Shown here: positions 1 through 5,859 of the stretch, piece after piece
Layout of the letters: every line of letters begins with the position of its first letter
Position numbering within the stretch: the stretch's first letter is position 1
Assembly (NCBI GenBank): GCA_013619035.1
Contig: JABXKX010000537.1
Coordinates: 1-7,876 of the forward strand
Length of the DNA: 7,876 nucleotides
From: Peptostreptococcaceae bacterium
Lineage (GTDB): Bacteria > Bacillota_A > Clostridia > Peptostreptococcales > Acidaminobacteraceae
Direction of reading: 5' to 3'
Position numbers and translations under genes: made by a program
The notes under the pieces: model-generated
Databases searched by the model: none
What the model was told of the DNA's origin: nothing
The model's input: only the letters and a program-made list of their open reading frames with translations

Positions 1-293
1 GATTTAACTTCTGAATATGGAGCAGCCTTTTCTAAACTTTTTAGAAATCCTATTAATATAGTGGCTTCATTATCATTTAAAAAGTTCTTATCAAGTTTAT
101 AATGATCCATGAGTTGATAACCACCATTAACACCAACATCTGCATACAAAGGAATACCGGCAAGTGTAAGTGTGTCAATATCTCTCTGTATGGTTCTTAC
201 AGAGACATCAAAGTGTTCAGCCAGTTGTTTGGCAGTTTGTTTTTCTTTATTGATCAGTAACATTAAAATACCGAGAAGTCTATCAATTTTCAT
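1..293 (-). CDS. YafY-like helix-turn-helix (WYL-family) transcriptional regulator, N-terminal part
   Basis: Partial gene: the first 97 codons are present and the rest lies beyond the left edge. Reading the minus strand gives a product starting MKIDRLLGILMLLINKEKQT. A winged helix-turn-helix follows at about residues 18-60: TAKQLAEHFDVSVRTIQRDI, then a wing ending NGGYQL. This is the HTH_11/DeoR-like DNA-binding domain typical of YafY/YobV regulators, which normally carry a WYL ligand-sensing domain after it; here that part is not visible. The start at 293 is supported by GAGGTGA at 304-298 on the minus strand, with 7 bases between GAGG and ATG. The gene is divergent from the gene at 379, so it may control itself or that unit; this is inference from position only. 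Its effector and targets cannot be read from the fragment. Confidence 0.88.
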   Translation of the reverse strand, partial: MKIDRLLGILMLLINKEKQTAKQLAEHFDVSVRTIQRDIDTLTLAGIPLYADVGVNGGYQLMDHYKLDKNFLNDNEATILIGFLKSLEKAAPYSEVK

Positions 294-309
294 TTTTTCA
301 CCTCAGCCA

Positions 310-318
310 ATTATAACA
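310..318 (-). promoter_or_regulatory. Extended -10 promoter of the HTH regulator
   Basis: On the minus strand the bases read TGTTATAAT: a perfect TATAAT (315-310) with the TGn extension. A -35 match at normal spacing is weak, as expected for an extended -10 promoter. Transcription would start near 303, inside the Shine-Dalgarno site, giving a leader of about 10 bases. Confidence 0.5.
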
Positions 319-329
319 TAAAGAATTTC

Positions 330-359
330 TTGCTTTAAACTCAATAAAACAGGTATATA
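330..359 (+). promoter_or_regulatory. Candidate promoter for the 379-1248 unit
   Basis: TTGCTT (330-335) and TATATA (354-359) are separated by 18 bases, upstream of the Shine-Dalgarno site of the 379 gene. Both hexamers are imperfect and the region is very AT-rich, so this is only a candidate. It overlaps no other gene and faces away from the divergent regulator. Confidence 0.35.
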
Positions 360-366
360 AATAATA

Positions 367-373
367 GAGGTGA
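367..373 (+). promoter_or_regulatory. Shine-Dalgarno site that fixes the start at 379
   Basis: GAGGTGA matches the 5' portion of the anti-Shine-Dalgarno sequence. It contains an in-frame GTG at 370 and runs into an in-frame ATG at 373, either of which could be mistaken for the start. The ATG at 379 has 8 bases between GAGG and the codon and is the sensible start. Confidence 0.75.
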
Positions 374-378
374 TGAAT

Positions 379-759
379 ATGAAATTAAACTATATTACAG
401 AAGATATAAAAAGAAGCTTTGCCAATCATTTTTTAAAATGGCAACTATTATTAGAAGATGCTGTGATTGATGGCATGAATACTCATGTCATAAAAAAAGA
501 GGAATGGGAAATTAGATTTATTGAAAACGAGAACGCAGATGGTAAGTATTTAGAGTTTTATGCAATCAGCTCGATGTATAGTGATTCTCATTTTCGAATT
601 TACCAAAATGGTGTGATTGAAGAACTAGATGTCATCTTAGAACATTATAGTTATGATGAAACCTTACCGGGCAATAAAGAAATTCAAAAGGAAGAATATT
701 TAGAACAGAATAAAGTGGTGTATGAGTATTTAAAAGAAAATGGTTTATACAGAACATAG
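379..759 (+). CDS. Small acidic cytosolic protein of unknown function
   Basis: Encodes 126 residues from the ATG at 379; the in-frame GTG at 370 and ATG at 373 lie inside the Shine-Dalgarno site and are rejected. I do not recognise the family. There is no signal peptide and no membrane segment. The N-terminal third looks helical (FANHFLKWQLLLEDAVIDGM). The middle has alternating hydrophobic residues suggesting a beta-sheet: WEIRFIE, KYLEFYAISS, HFRIYQNGVIEEL. The C-terminal 25 residues are charged and helical (EYLEQNKVVYEYLKENGLY). The composition is rich in Glu, Tyr and Ile. It is followed, 36 bases after its stop, by the membrane-protein gene at 796, with no terminator between, so the two are probably co-transcribed and may act together. 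The compact alpha/beta look is compatible with small immunity-like or regulatory proteins, but nothing in the sequence proves this. Confidence 0.8.
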   Translation: MKLNYITEDIKRSFANHFLKWQLLLEDAVIDGMNTHVIKKEEWEIRFIENENADGKYLEFYAISSMYSDSHFRIYQNGVIEELDVILEHYSYDETLPGNKEIQKEEYLEQNKVVYEYLKENGLYRT

Positions 760-786
760 GGGATGACAATTAGTCCTTATGTTTTC

Positions 787-793
787 GAGGTGA
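787..793 (+). promoter_or_regulatory. Shine-Dalgarno site that fixes the start at 796
   Basis: GAGGTGA lies 5 bases (from GAGG) before the ATG at 796. The upstream in-frame ATG at 763 has only TAGGGG abutting it, which is too close to work as a ribosome-binding site, so 796 is preferred. Confidence 0.65.
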
Positions 794-795
794 TT

Positions 796-1248
796 ATGAA
801 TAAACATGTAGAAATAAAAACCCAATATACAGATAAGAACGAGTGTATGAGCTCTTGTTTAGATTATCATGGTAAAACATACTTAGCCTGGTTCTTTAAT
901 AAAGATATTTCAGGCATAGTAGATGATGGAGGTCATTTTGAATTAAGCTCTAGATCCAGTGCTGCAGCAATGCAAGTTTTTAATGGTGAAATCATTGAAA
1001 AAGAAGATGGTATATATATGATTGGTGAGATTAAACCCAAACCATTTGTTAAAAAACTCCTATGGGTATTTACAGTAATATTATTATTAACAGCACCTGT
1101 GTATATTATAGAATGGAAAGTATGGGGTGTTGTTAGTGAAATTGTAGTTTTTATGATACTCTTTATTAATTATTGGTTTATGTATCGATCGGATATGCTT
1201 TATGAAAGAATTTCTAATAAAGTCTGCATCAAAAAAACCAGCTTCTAA
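796..1248 (+). CDS. Two-TM membrane protein of unknown function
   Basis: 150 residues from the ATG at 796; an in-frame ATG at 763 would add 11 residues but lacks a properly spaced Shine-Dalgarno site. Residues 1-84 form a soluble N-terminal domain with beta-type segments (KTYLAWFF, AAAMQVFNGEII, GIYMIGEIKP). Two hydrophobic segments follow at about 87-105 (KLLWVFTVILLLTAPVYII) and 110-130 (WGVVSEIVVFMILFINYWF), and then a short basic tail. The protein is thus anchored by a C-terminal hairpin, with the N-terminal domain probably cytosolic because Lys-rich residues flank the first segment (positive-inside rule; inference). There is no signal peptide and no recognised family. It is the second gene after 379, and its stop codon lies in the loop of the terminator hairpin at 1231-1258. 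Confidence 0.75.
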   Translation: MNKHVEIKTQYTDKNECMSSCLDYHGKTYLAWFFNKDISGIVDDGGHFELSSRSSAAAMQVFNGEIIEKEDGIYMIGEIKPKPFVKKLLWVFTVILLLTAPVYIIEWKVWGVVSEIVVFMILFINYWFMYRSDMLYERISNKVCIKKTSF

Positions 1249-1258
1249 GCTGGTTTTT
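1231..1258. terminator. Bidirectional Rho-independent terminator
   Basis: CCAGC (1238-1242) pairs with GCTGG (1249-1253) around TTCTAA, flanked by an A-run on the left and a T-run on the right. It therefore reads as a terminator in both directions. It serves the plus-strand unit ending at 1248, whose TAA stop (1246-1248) is in the loop, and the convergent minus-strand gene whose stop is at 1264. Confidence 0.85.
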
Positions 1259-1263
1259 ATATG

Positions 1264-2124
1264 TTATTCTTTAGAATCAAATGGCCATTTTGCCATACCG
1301 TCTAATAAAGAAAAGGCAGTGAATCCCATAGTTTTTAAAAGTGTTGCTACGTGCATAGAGGATTGTCCAGTATAACAAATGACAATAATGTCAGAATTCT
1401 TATTCAGGGTATGATTCTCTACAAGTTTGTAAACATCATGCCAGTAACATGAGATAGCACCTTCTATTTTACTTTCTACAAAATCTTCATGTTGTCTAAT
1501 GTCTAAAAGTTGTAACGTCTCTGTTTCAAGTCTAATTTTTAGATCATCAGCTGAAATAAGGCAATTATGAGTATTTACATGTTGAAGTAAATACATAGGA
1601 CTTTGCTTTCTAAGATCTTTAACTAAGCTAACACGTAAAATTTCATCCCATATAGGTCCTATTCTGACCACCTCATATGACAGTTTTTGATTGAGTTCGA
1701 TGACATGTTGATTTTGAATTTCAGTGTGGGTATAGAGGGTATAGATTTGTCGATTTAATGCCTCTGTTTCAAAGGTTTGTTTTAAAAGAGTTGCGATGCC
1801 ATGTCGTCTGTGTTCTTTTGAAATCCATAACTGAAAAACAACAAGCATTTGACCCGAATCATCAAAGTAGCTATCATTAATTTCATCGTAAATCGTTGGC
1901 CAGTCATAAGTTTTAAATTTATTTTCAACGTTGAATAGAATACATCCAATTTGCTGATGATTGAGTTCATAAACAAATCCACCAAAATCAGGATGTTCTA
2001 TAAAATGAGTTATCTTTTTGACATACTCGTCGTAATCTTTTACCTCATCAGTGGTAATGCCTTCATCTTCCATATCAACCATTACTAAAAATTCTAAATC
2101 TTTCATCTCAATTGGTCTTATCAT
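1264..2124 (-). CDS. GNAT acetyltransferase fused to a rhodanese domain
   Basis: 286 residues in two domains. Residues 1-170 are a GNAT N-acetyltransferase: an N-terminal MIRPIEMKDLEFL typical of the fold, then the acetyl-CoA-binding motif A strand and loop at about 95-115 (VVFQLWISKEHRRHGIATLL), with R106-x-x-G109-x-A111 matching the Q/RxxGxG/A signature. Residues 178-284 are a rhodanese (sulfurtransferase) domain: LLDIR (206-210), the IEGAIS turn (220-225), the active-site loop starting at Cys250 (CYTGQSS), and the typical closing DGMAKWP (275-281). The intact Cys250 suggests an active persulfide carrier. The GNAT substrate cannot be predicted. The start at 2124 follows AAAGGA on the minus strand with 7 bases spacing. 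The gene is divergent from the kinase-like gene at 2234 and convergent with 796. One continuous open frame spans both domains, so this is a genuine fusion unless the assembly is wrong. Confidence 0.9.
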   Translation of the reverse strand: MIRPIEMKDLEFLVMVDMEDEGITTDEVKDYDEYVKKITHFIEHPDFGGFVYELNHQQIGCILFNVENKFKTYDWPTIYDEINDSYFDDSGQMLVVFQLWISKEHRRHGIATLLKQTFETEALNRQIYTLYTHTEIQNQHVIELNQKLSYEVVRIGPIWDEILRVSLVKDLRKQSPMYLLQHVNTHNCLISADDLKIRLETETLQLLDIRQHEDFVESKIEGAISCYWHDVYKLVENHTLNKNSDIIVICYTGQSSMHVATLLKTMGFTAFSLLDGMAKWPFDSKE

Positions 2125-2182
2125 AAGAGTCCTTTCTACTAATTTTTAAGAGTTAATTAATATCTTATGTCCAATTGTAGTA

Positions 2183-2188
2183 TATAAT
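2183..2188 (+). promoter_or_regulatory. -10 box of the kinase-like gene
   Basis: A perfect TATAAT 45 bases before the ATG at 2234, giving a leader of roughly 40 bases. No good -35 is seen at 16-18 bases upstream. It lies in the 109-base divergent region shared with the GNAT-rhodanese gene. Confidence 0.45.
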
Positions 2189-2233
2189 GAAGATGTAAAT
2201 TCTAAAAGGCATAGTTTATTTAAAAGGGGACTT

Positions 2234-2827
2234 ATGAAGATTGCAATACATGGTGGTATGGCTGTTGGTAAAACAACACTGCTGCAAAGTTTAGAAAAAA
2301 AATATCCTGAGATTGCTTATAGTTATGAAGACATTACACCAGTGGTTAAAAAAGTAAAATTATTAGGTTTGAATAAGAATGAATATTGTGATTACTTGAT
2401 TAATCAAGATTTATTCATAAAACATGAAATGAAACGGTTCAAATCTTTAGATGAACCAGTGGTACTGATGGATTATAGCGCAGAAGAAGTAGTCTTTCAA
2501 ACACTTACATTTCCAAAAGTTTATCACCCACAGTGGCAAATGCATCATATAAAGCGACTAGCGGACCAATTAAAAGGCTGTTATGTAGATCATATACTGT
2601 ATTTAGATGCGAATCCGAATGTTTTAAAGAGTAGGAAAGACATAGATTCTAGTCGATCTAGAAAGTCTTTTGACAATTACCTACATGGTATTCATATTCT
2701 TAAAAGAGAATGGTTTAAATCGCTTGATCATGTGACTTTTTTAGAGACGACTTCTATGCAAAAAGAGGATGTACTAAAGTTTACAATCAACTGGTTAAAA
2801 CAGCTTGGAGCAATAGATAATCGCTAA
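2234..2827 (+). CDS. P-loop nucleoside/nucleotide kinase-like protein
   Basis: 197 residues, a single P-loop NTPase domain. The protein opens with a beta strand and Walker A: MKIAIHGGMAVGKTT, where G7-x4-G12-K13-T14 binds ATP phosphate. A second acidic strand, VVLMDYSAEEV (76-86), sits where Walker B or the substrate-base region lies in deoxynucleoside and thymidylate kinases. ILYLDANPNVLKSRKD (121-136), followed by R141 and R143, resembles the strand plus Arg-rich LID region of those kinases. The length fits the family (about 200). I call it deoxynucleoside/thymidylate kinase-like without naming the substrate; small AAA-type kinases of other metabolites remain possible. The start is well supported by AAAAGGGGA ending 3 bases before ATG. 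No terminator is visible after the stop, and no partner gene overlaps it, so it is probably monocistronic. Confidence 0.82.
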   Translation: MKIAIHGGMAVGKTTLLQSLEKKYPEIAYSYEDITPVVKKVKLLGLNKNEYCDYLINQDLFIKHEMKRFKSLDEPVVLMDYSAEEVVFQTLTFPKVYHPQWQMHHIKRLADQLKGCYVDHILYLDANPNVLKSRKDIDSSRSRKSFDNYLHGIHILKREWFKSLDHVTFLETTSMQKEDVLKFTINWLKQLGAIDNR

Positions 2828-2946
2828 AGTTACCATATTTAGGATGATTCATCTAAATGAATTTAGTAAAGTTCATTTCCAACTGAAAGATAGAGTGGAA
2901 CAGGCTTCAAGAGAGATGAAAGAAATCTTTTAGATATCTTAAGTTA

Positions 2947-2964
2947 ATATAAAATATTTTATAT
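2947..2964. repeat. 18-bp perfect AT-only palindrome upstream of the DegV gene
   Basis: ATATAAAATATTTTATAT is its own reverse complement. It lies about 50 bases before the GTG start of the DegV-family gene, around the place where an operator or promoter might be. AT-only palindromes arise easily by chance in such DNA, so a regulatory role is only a possibility. Confidence 0.35.
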
Positions 2965-2990
2965 AGCCACGTATCAATTATATATTTCTA

Positions 2991-2996
2991 TATAAT
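2991..2996 (+). promoter_or_regulatory. TATAAT hexamer just upstream of the DegV Shine-Dalgarno site
   Basis: A perfect TATAAT ends 5 bases before AAAGGAGGTGA (3002-3012). If used, transcription would begin at about 3003, at the edge of the ribosome-binding site. No convincing -35 lies 17 bases upstream, so this is a weak call. Confidence 0.3.
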
Positions 2997-3016
2997 AAAA
3001 CAAAGGAGGTGAAGAG

Positions 3017-3898
3017 GTGAGTACATTTATTGTAGTAGATTCATGTTGTGATTTACCATTAACGTTTATTGAAGAACATCAGACCTGTTTAGAAGTAATC
3101 GGCATGCCAGTCAATGTAGACGGATTTGAGTATTATGATGATTTGGGCAAAACATTTACACATGATGCTTTGTATTCAAAGCTAAGGCAGGGCATTATGC
3201 CATCAACAGCACAAATTAATAGTTATAGATTTTCAGAGATTTTTGAAAAACATGTTGCTCTGAATCAAACAGTTGTATATGTTGGATTTTCTTCGGAGAT
3301 GAGTGGTACATTTGATAGTGCTTATTCGAGTATTGAACTGGTCAAGGAAAAATATCCTAAGGCAGATATTCGAGTAATTGATACAAAATCAGCTTCTATT
3401 GGTCAAGGATTATTAACCATGAAAGCAGTAGACATGTGTAAGAAGAATAAAAGTGCAGACGAGATTGTCAATTGGATTGAGACATATAAAATGACAACCA
3501 ATCATTGGTTTGCTGTAGACGATTTAAATTATTTGAAAAGCGGCGGTAGAATAACACCGACAGAAGCTGCAATAGGGACACTTTTAAGTGTTAAACCTAT
3601 ACTAATAGTCAATCAAGACGGTGCATTAAAATCTTATACAAAGGTAAAAGGGCGTAAAAAATCTATGAAATTTTTACGTGACAAGTTTAAAGAACACTAT
3701 AACAATACTGAATTCGATAAAGTAATTATAGGGCATGGCAATGTAATTGAAGATGCGATGATTTTAAAGGATATGTTATTAGAACATATGGATGAAGAGC
3801 AGATTGTTGTTTCAGAACTTTCAGCAACGATTGCATCTCATGTAGGACCGGGTATGTTGGCCATCAGTTTTATGGGTCAAGAGAGAGAACACAAGTAA
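3017..3898 (+). CDS. DegV family (FakB-like) fatty-acid-binding protein
   Basis: 293 residues, the full usual length for the family. DegV hallmarks appear in order: VDSCCDLP (7-14), TAQ (64-66) at the usual TSQ position, FSSEMSGT (91-98), VIDTKSASIGQGLL (120-133), VDDLNYLKSGGRI (167-179), GTLLSVKPIL (187-196), KGRKKSM (211-217), IGHGNVIEDA (238-247) and HVGPGMLA (275-282). DegV/FakB proteins bind a fatty acid and present it to the kinase FakA for acyl-phosphate formation and phospholipid synthesis; this is known for the family, not shown here, and no fakA is in the window. The start is GTG, chosen because the near-perfect AAAGGAGGTGA at 3002-3012 ends 4 bases before it. The gene stands alone, with a strong terminator at 3925. 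Confidence 0.95.
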   Translation: MSTFIVVDSCCDLPLTFIEEHQTCLEVIGMPVNVDGFEYYDDLGKTFTHDALYSKLRQGIMPSTAQINSYRFSEIFEKHVALNQTVVYVGFSSEMSGTFDSAYSSIELVKEKYPKADIRVIDTKSASIGQGLLTMKAVDMCKKNKSADEIVNWIETYKMTTNHWFAVDDLNYLKSGGRITPTEAAIGTLLSVKPILIVNQDGALKSYTKVKGRKKSMKFLRDKFKEHYNNTEFDKVIIGHGNVIEDAMILKDMLLEHMDEEQIVVSELSATIASHVGPGMLAISFMGQEREHK

Positions 3899-3924
3899 AA
3901 TGCTATTATTATAAAATTATTCGG

Positions 3925-3952
3925 GAGACAACTCATTGAGTTGTCTCTTTAT
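3925..3952 (+). terminator. Rho-independent terminator of the DegV gene
   Basis: GAGACAACT (3925-3933) pairs perfectly with AGTTGTCTC (3939-3947) around the loop CATTG. It is followed by TTTAT. It lies 27 bases after the DegV stop and before the promoter of the next operon. Confidence 0.88.
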
Positions 3953-4006
3953 CTTAAGAAAACATATAATTTCAAAAATATATGTTAGTTACAGGGTGGT
4001 TTATCG

Positions 4007-4012
4007 TATAAT
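4007..4012 (+). promoter_or_regulatory. -10 box of the membrane protein-Nudix-coiled-coil operon
   Basis: A perfect TATAAT with a weak TTAGTT (3985-3990) 16 bases upstream. The Shine-Dalgarno site GAGGTGA begins at 4020, so the predicted leader is only about 10 bases. It is placed sensibly between the DegV terminator and the operon's first gene. Confidence 0.45.
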
Positions 4013-4029
4013 AATGATAGAGGTGACAT

Positions 4030-4320
4030 ATGAGATTTGAAAAAGGTCAAATAATTTACAGTGCAGTTATACTCGTGGTTGTGATTCTTTTATTATTTCC
4101 ATCAAGCACATCATTTTTTAATATGGCGGTTTATGATTTAACCGATACAAATTGGAGCATGTGGTTACCGGATTTGTTAGGATTATTAACGGTTTTAGTA
4201 GGATACTTATTGCTTAAGACGTTTTATAAAAAACGTTCAAAGTACCGAAAATGGTATCCGATATTGGCATTGGTGATTGGTCTGTTATGGACCATTGTAG
4301 TTCAATTAAAGAGAGTGTGA
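4030..4320 (+). CDS. Small three-TM membrane protein
   Basis: 96 residues of no recognised family. Hydrophobic segments lie at about 8-24 (IIYSAVILVVVILLLF), 46-64 (LPDLLGLLTVLVGYLLL) and 75-92 (WYPILALVIGLLWTIVV). The second and third are separated by the strongly basic loop KTFYKKRSKYRK, which by the positive-inside rule should be cytosolic. The short loop between segments 1 and 2 (SFFNMAVYDLTDTNWSMW) would then be outside. There are no catalytic-looking residues. The start ATG follows GAGGTGA (4020-4026). The stop is separated from the Nudix ATG by a single base, so the two genes are co-transcribed and probably translationally coupled. It may be a membrane anchor or sensor partner for the operon, but this is inferred from position only. 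Confidence 0.82.
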   Translation: MRFEKGQIIYSAVILVVVILLLFPSSTSFFNMAVYDLTDTNWSMWLPDLLGLLTVLVGYLLLKTFYKKRSKYRKWYPILALVIGLLWTIVVQLKRV

Positions 4321-4321
4321 A

Positions 4322-4876
4322 ATGAAAAAAATATTAATAAATGCATTAAAAACCTATCAAGCATATGATAAAGAAGAAAAAGATATGGTAGAAAAAACAA
4401 TAGAATATTTAGAGGGTGCGGATGCATATTTAGGAAAGATAAATCCTGATGGACATATTACGGGTAGTGCTTGGATTGTAAATAAAAATAAGGATAAAAC
4501 TTTATTAACACATCATTTAAAATTAAATATTTGGGTGCAACTTGGTGGACATACTGAACTTGATGAAAGTGTGTTCGAATCTGCATATAGAGAAGGTATT
4601 GAAGAATCAGGATTAGAAGAACTCAAAAAGATTAATGATAGTATTTTTGATGTAGATGTTCATAAAATACCTGAAAGAAAAGGTGTTAAAGCACATTATC
4701 ATTATGATATCAGATATATCTTTGAGGCAGATGATAAGATTCCATTGATTGTTAGTGATGAATCACATGATCTTTCATGGGTAGCATTTGATGAAATTGA
4801 AAAATATACAACTGAACGTTCTGTGATTCGTATGGTAGAAAAGATGGAGGTATATCATGACTCTAGAAGTAATTGA
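4322..4876 (+). CDS. Nudix hydrolase
   Basis: 184 residues. The Nudix box spans residues 76-98 and fits Gx5Ex7REUxEExGU exactly in spacing: G76, E82, R90-E91, E94-E95, G97-L98, with Gly92 in place of the usual bulky hydrophobic. These acidic residues coordinate Mg2+ for cleavage of nucleoside diphosphates linked to another group. Preceding it is WVQLGGH (71-77), the typical lead-in of the group that reads WxQxGGH. Residues 1-35 are an extra N-terminal helix. The substrate cannot be told from sequence. It starts one base after the upstream stop; its ribosome-binding site (AAAGAGAG) lies within the end of that gene. Its 3' end overlaps the next gene by 20 bases, so three genes are tightly linked. 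Confidence 0.94.
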   Translation: MKKILINALKTYQAYDKEEKDMVEKTIEYLEGADAYLGKINPDGHITGSAWIVNKNKDKTLLTHHLKLNIWVQLGGHTELDESVFESAYREGIEESGLEELKKINDSIFDVDVHKIPERKGVKAHYHYDIRYIFEADDKIPLIVSDESHDLSWVAFDEIEKYTTERSVIRMVEKMEVYHDSRSN

Positions 4877-5798
4877 TCAAGCTCTTAATACTTCACGAGA
4901 AGCACTTGTTAAACTGAAGTACAACAAGAAGAGATTAGAGGAACTAAACAAACAATACCCACAGTTAGAAGAAAAAAGACAAAGTGCTTGGAAGCAACTT
5001 GAAAAAGAAAATAAAGATGTGGAGCGCATTGCTGGTGTATCTCTTCAATCATTTGTTGCAACCATACTGAATAATCGTACAGAAAAATTAGAAAAAGAAG
5101 AGTATGAAGCCATTGAAGCCAAACGTATATATGATGCAATTACATATGAATTAGAAGAGTTAAAGGCTGATATAGAACATTTGAAATCCGCATTAAATAA
5201 ACAATCAGAAGTAGAAGCAGCTTATCAAGAGGCTTATGAAGATAAGAAGAACTTCATAGTTTTAAAGAGCCCTAAAATATGGGAAGCTGTACAACAACTT
5301 GAGTTGAGAAATGCGGACATCGATAGTGACATTAAAGAAATTGATGAAGCCATTCGAGCAAGTAGAGTGGTACTGAAAAGTACTAAGAATGCAATCTCTG
5401 AACTTAAGGATGCTAAGAATTTAGGTGTACTCGACATGGTTGGTGGCGGTTTATTGGTAACCATGGCCAAGAGAAACCATATGTCTCAAGCTCAGGCAAT
5501 TATCAATGACCTCAATGTCAGTTTAAAAAGATTTTCTAAAGAACTTAGAGATGTGAATATGGAAATGATCAGTCATATTGATATAGAAAACTATATGTCA
5601 ATTGGAGATTATTTTTTTGATGGATTATTTATGGATATTATGGTTCAAAATAAAATTGATGAAGCGCTTAATCGTGTACAAAATCTGAATAATAACGTTT
5701 TGTCTGTTCAACAAAATTTAACGACTTTTATGGCTGCTAAAAAAGTAGAAAAGAAAAGAGTATCAGATGAAATGGATGCGATTATTGTTGGGTCATAA
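4857..5798 (+). CDS. Coiled-coil protein with Gly-rich motif, unknown function
   Basis: 313 residues, mostly charged heptad-like helix. Coiled coil is likely at about 5-55, 75-130, 145-187 and 210-240, and again near 265-305. The helices are broken at 188-206 by NLGVLDMVGGGLLVTMAK, containing DMVGGG (193-198). I recall a similar D-M-x-GGG-L-x-x-x-MAK segment in uncharacterised Bacillota coiled-coil proteins, but I cannot name a family. This hydrophobic Gly-rich stretch could be a hinge or membrane-touching element. There is no signal peptide and no ATPase motif. The start at 4857 is firm: GGAGG (4846-4850) with 6 bases spacing, inside the Nudix gene. Being third in the operon with a Nudix enzyme and a small membrane protein suggests a common, unknown task. 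No strong terminator follows. Confidence 0.85.
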   Translation: MTLEVIDQALNTSREALVKLKYNKKRLEELNKQYPQLEEKRQSAWKQLEKENKDVERIAGVSLQSFVATILNNRTEKLEKEEYEAIEAKRIYDAITYELEELKADIEHLKSALNKQSEVEAAYQEAYEDKKNFIVLKSPKIWEAVQQLELRNADIDSDIKEIDEAIRASRVVLKSTKNAISELKDAKNLGVLDMVGGGLLVTMAKRNHMSQAQAIINDLNVSLKRFSKELRDVNMEMISHIDIENYMSIGDYFFDGLFMDIMVQNKIDEALNRVQNLNNNVLSVQQNLTTFMAAKKVEKKRVSDEMDAIIVGS

Positions 5799-5847
5799 AA
5801 CAACATTTGCATATCAATTGATTTAGCTTTAGACTATAGATAAGAAA

Positions 5848-5853
5848 GAGGTG
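5848..5853 (+). promoter_or_regulatory. Shine-Dalgarno site that fixes the methyltransferase start
   Basis: GAGGTG contains an in-frame GTG at 5851 that can be mistaken for a start. The ATG at 5860 lies 8 bases after GAGG and is preferred. The product then begins MKRYVGLLSEVNDL. Confidence 0.7.
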
Positions 5854-5859
5854 GATAGC

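Noticed and set aside
2850..2866. Small hairpins around ATCTAAATGAATTTAG after the kinase-like gene
   Set aside because: Stems of 5-6 bp with loops of 2-4 bases and no T-run, so no terminator call.
2844..2933. 29-codon frame MIHLNEFSKVHFQLKDRVEQ... after the kinase-like gene
   Set aside because: The peptide looks helical and the frame is open back to 2817, but only AGG abuts the ATG and there is no spaced Shine-Dalgarno site. It could be a +1-frame remnant of the kinase C-terminus; not supported as a gene.
4813..4820. GAACGTTC inside the Nudix gene as a second LexA box
   Set aside because: The two half-sites have no 4-base spacer, and the site lies inside a coding region.
5234..5470. Minus-strand 78-codon frame inside the coiled-coil gene
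   Set aside because: Ser/Leu-rich product typical of the reverse of a coiled-coil coding sequence; the sense frame has a good start and operon context.
5790..5810. Possible terminator TGTTG...CAACA at the end of the coiled-coil gene
   Set aside because: Only a 5-bp stem with a large loop and no T-run.
5813..5822. ATCAATTGAT palindrome upstream of the methyltransferase
   Set aside because: A 10-bp AT-rich palindrome is expected by chance, and it does not match the TTGAT-N4-ATCAA order of FNR sites.
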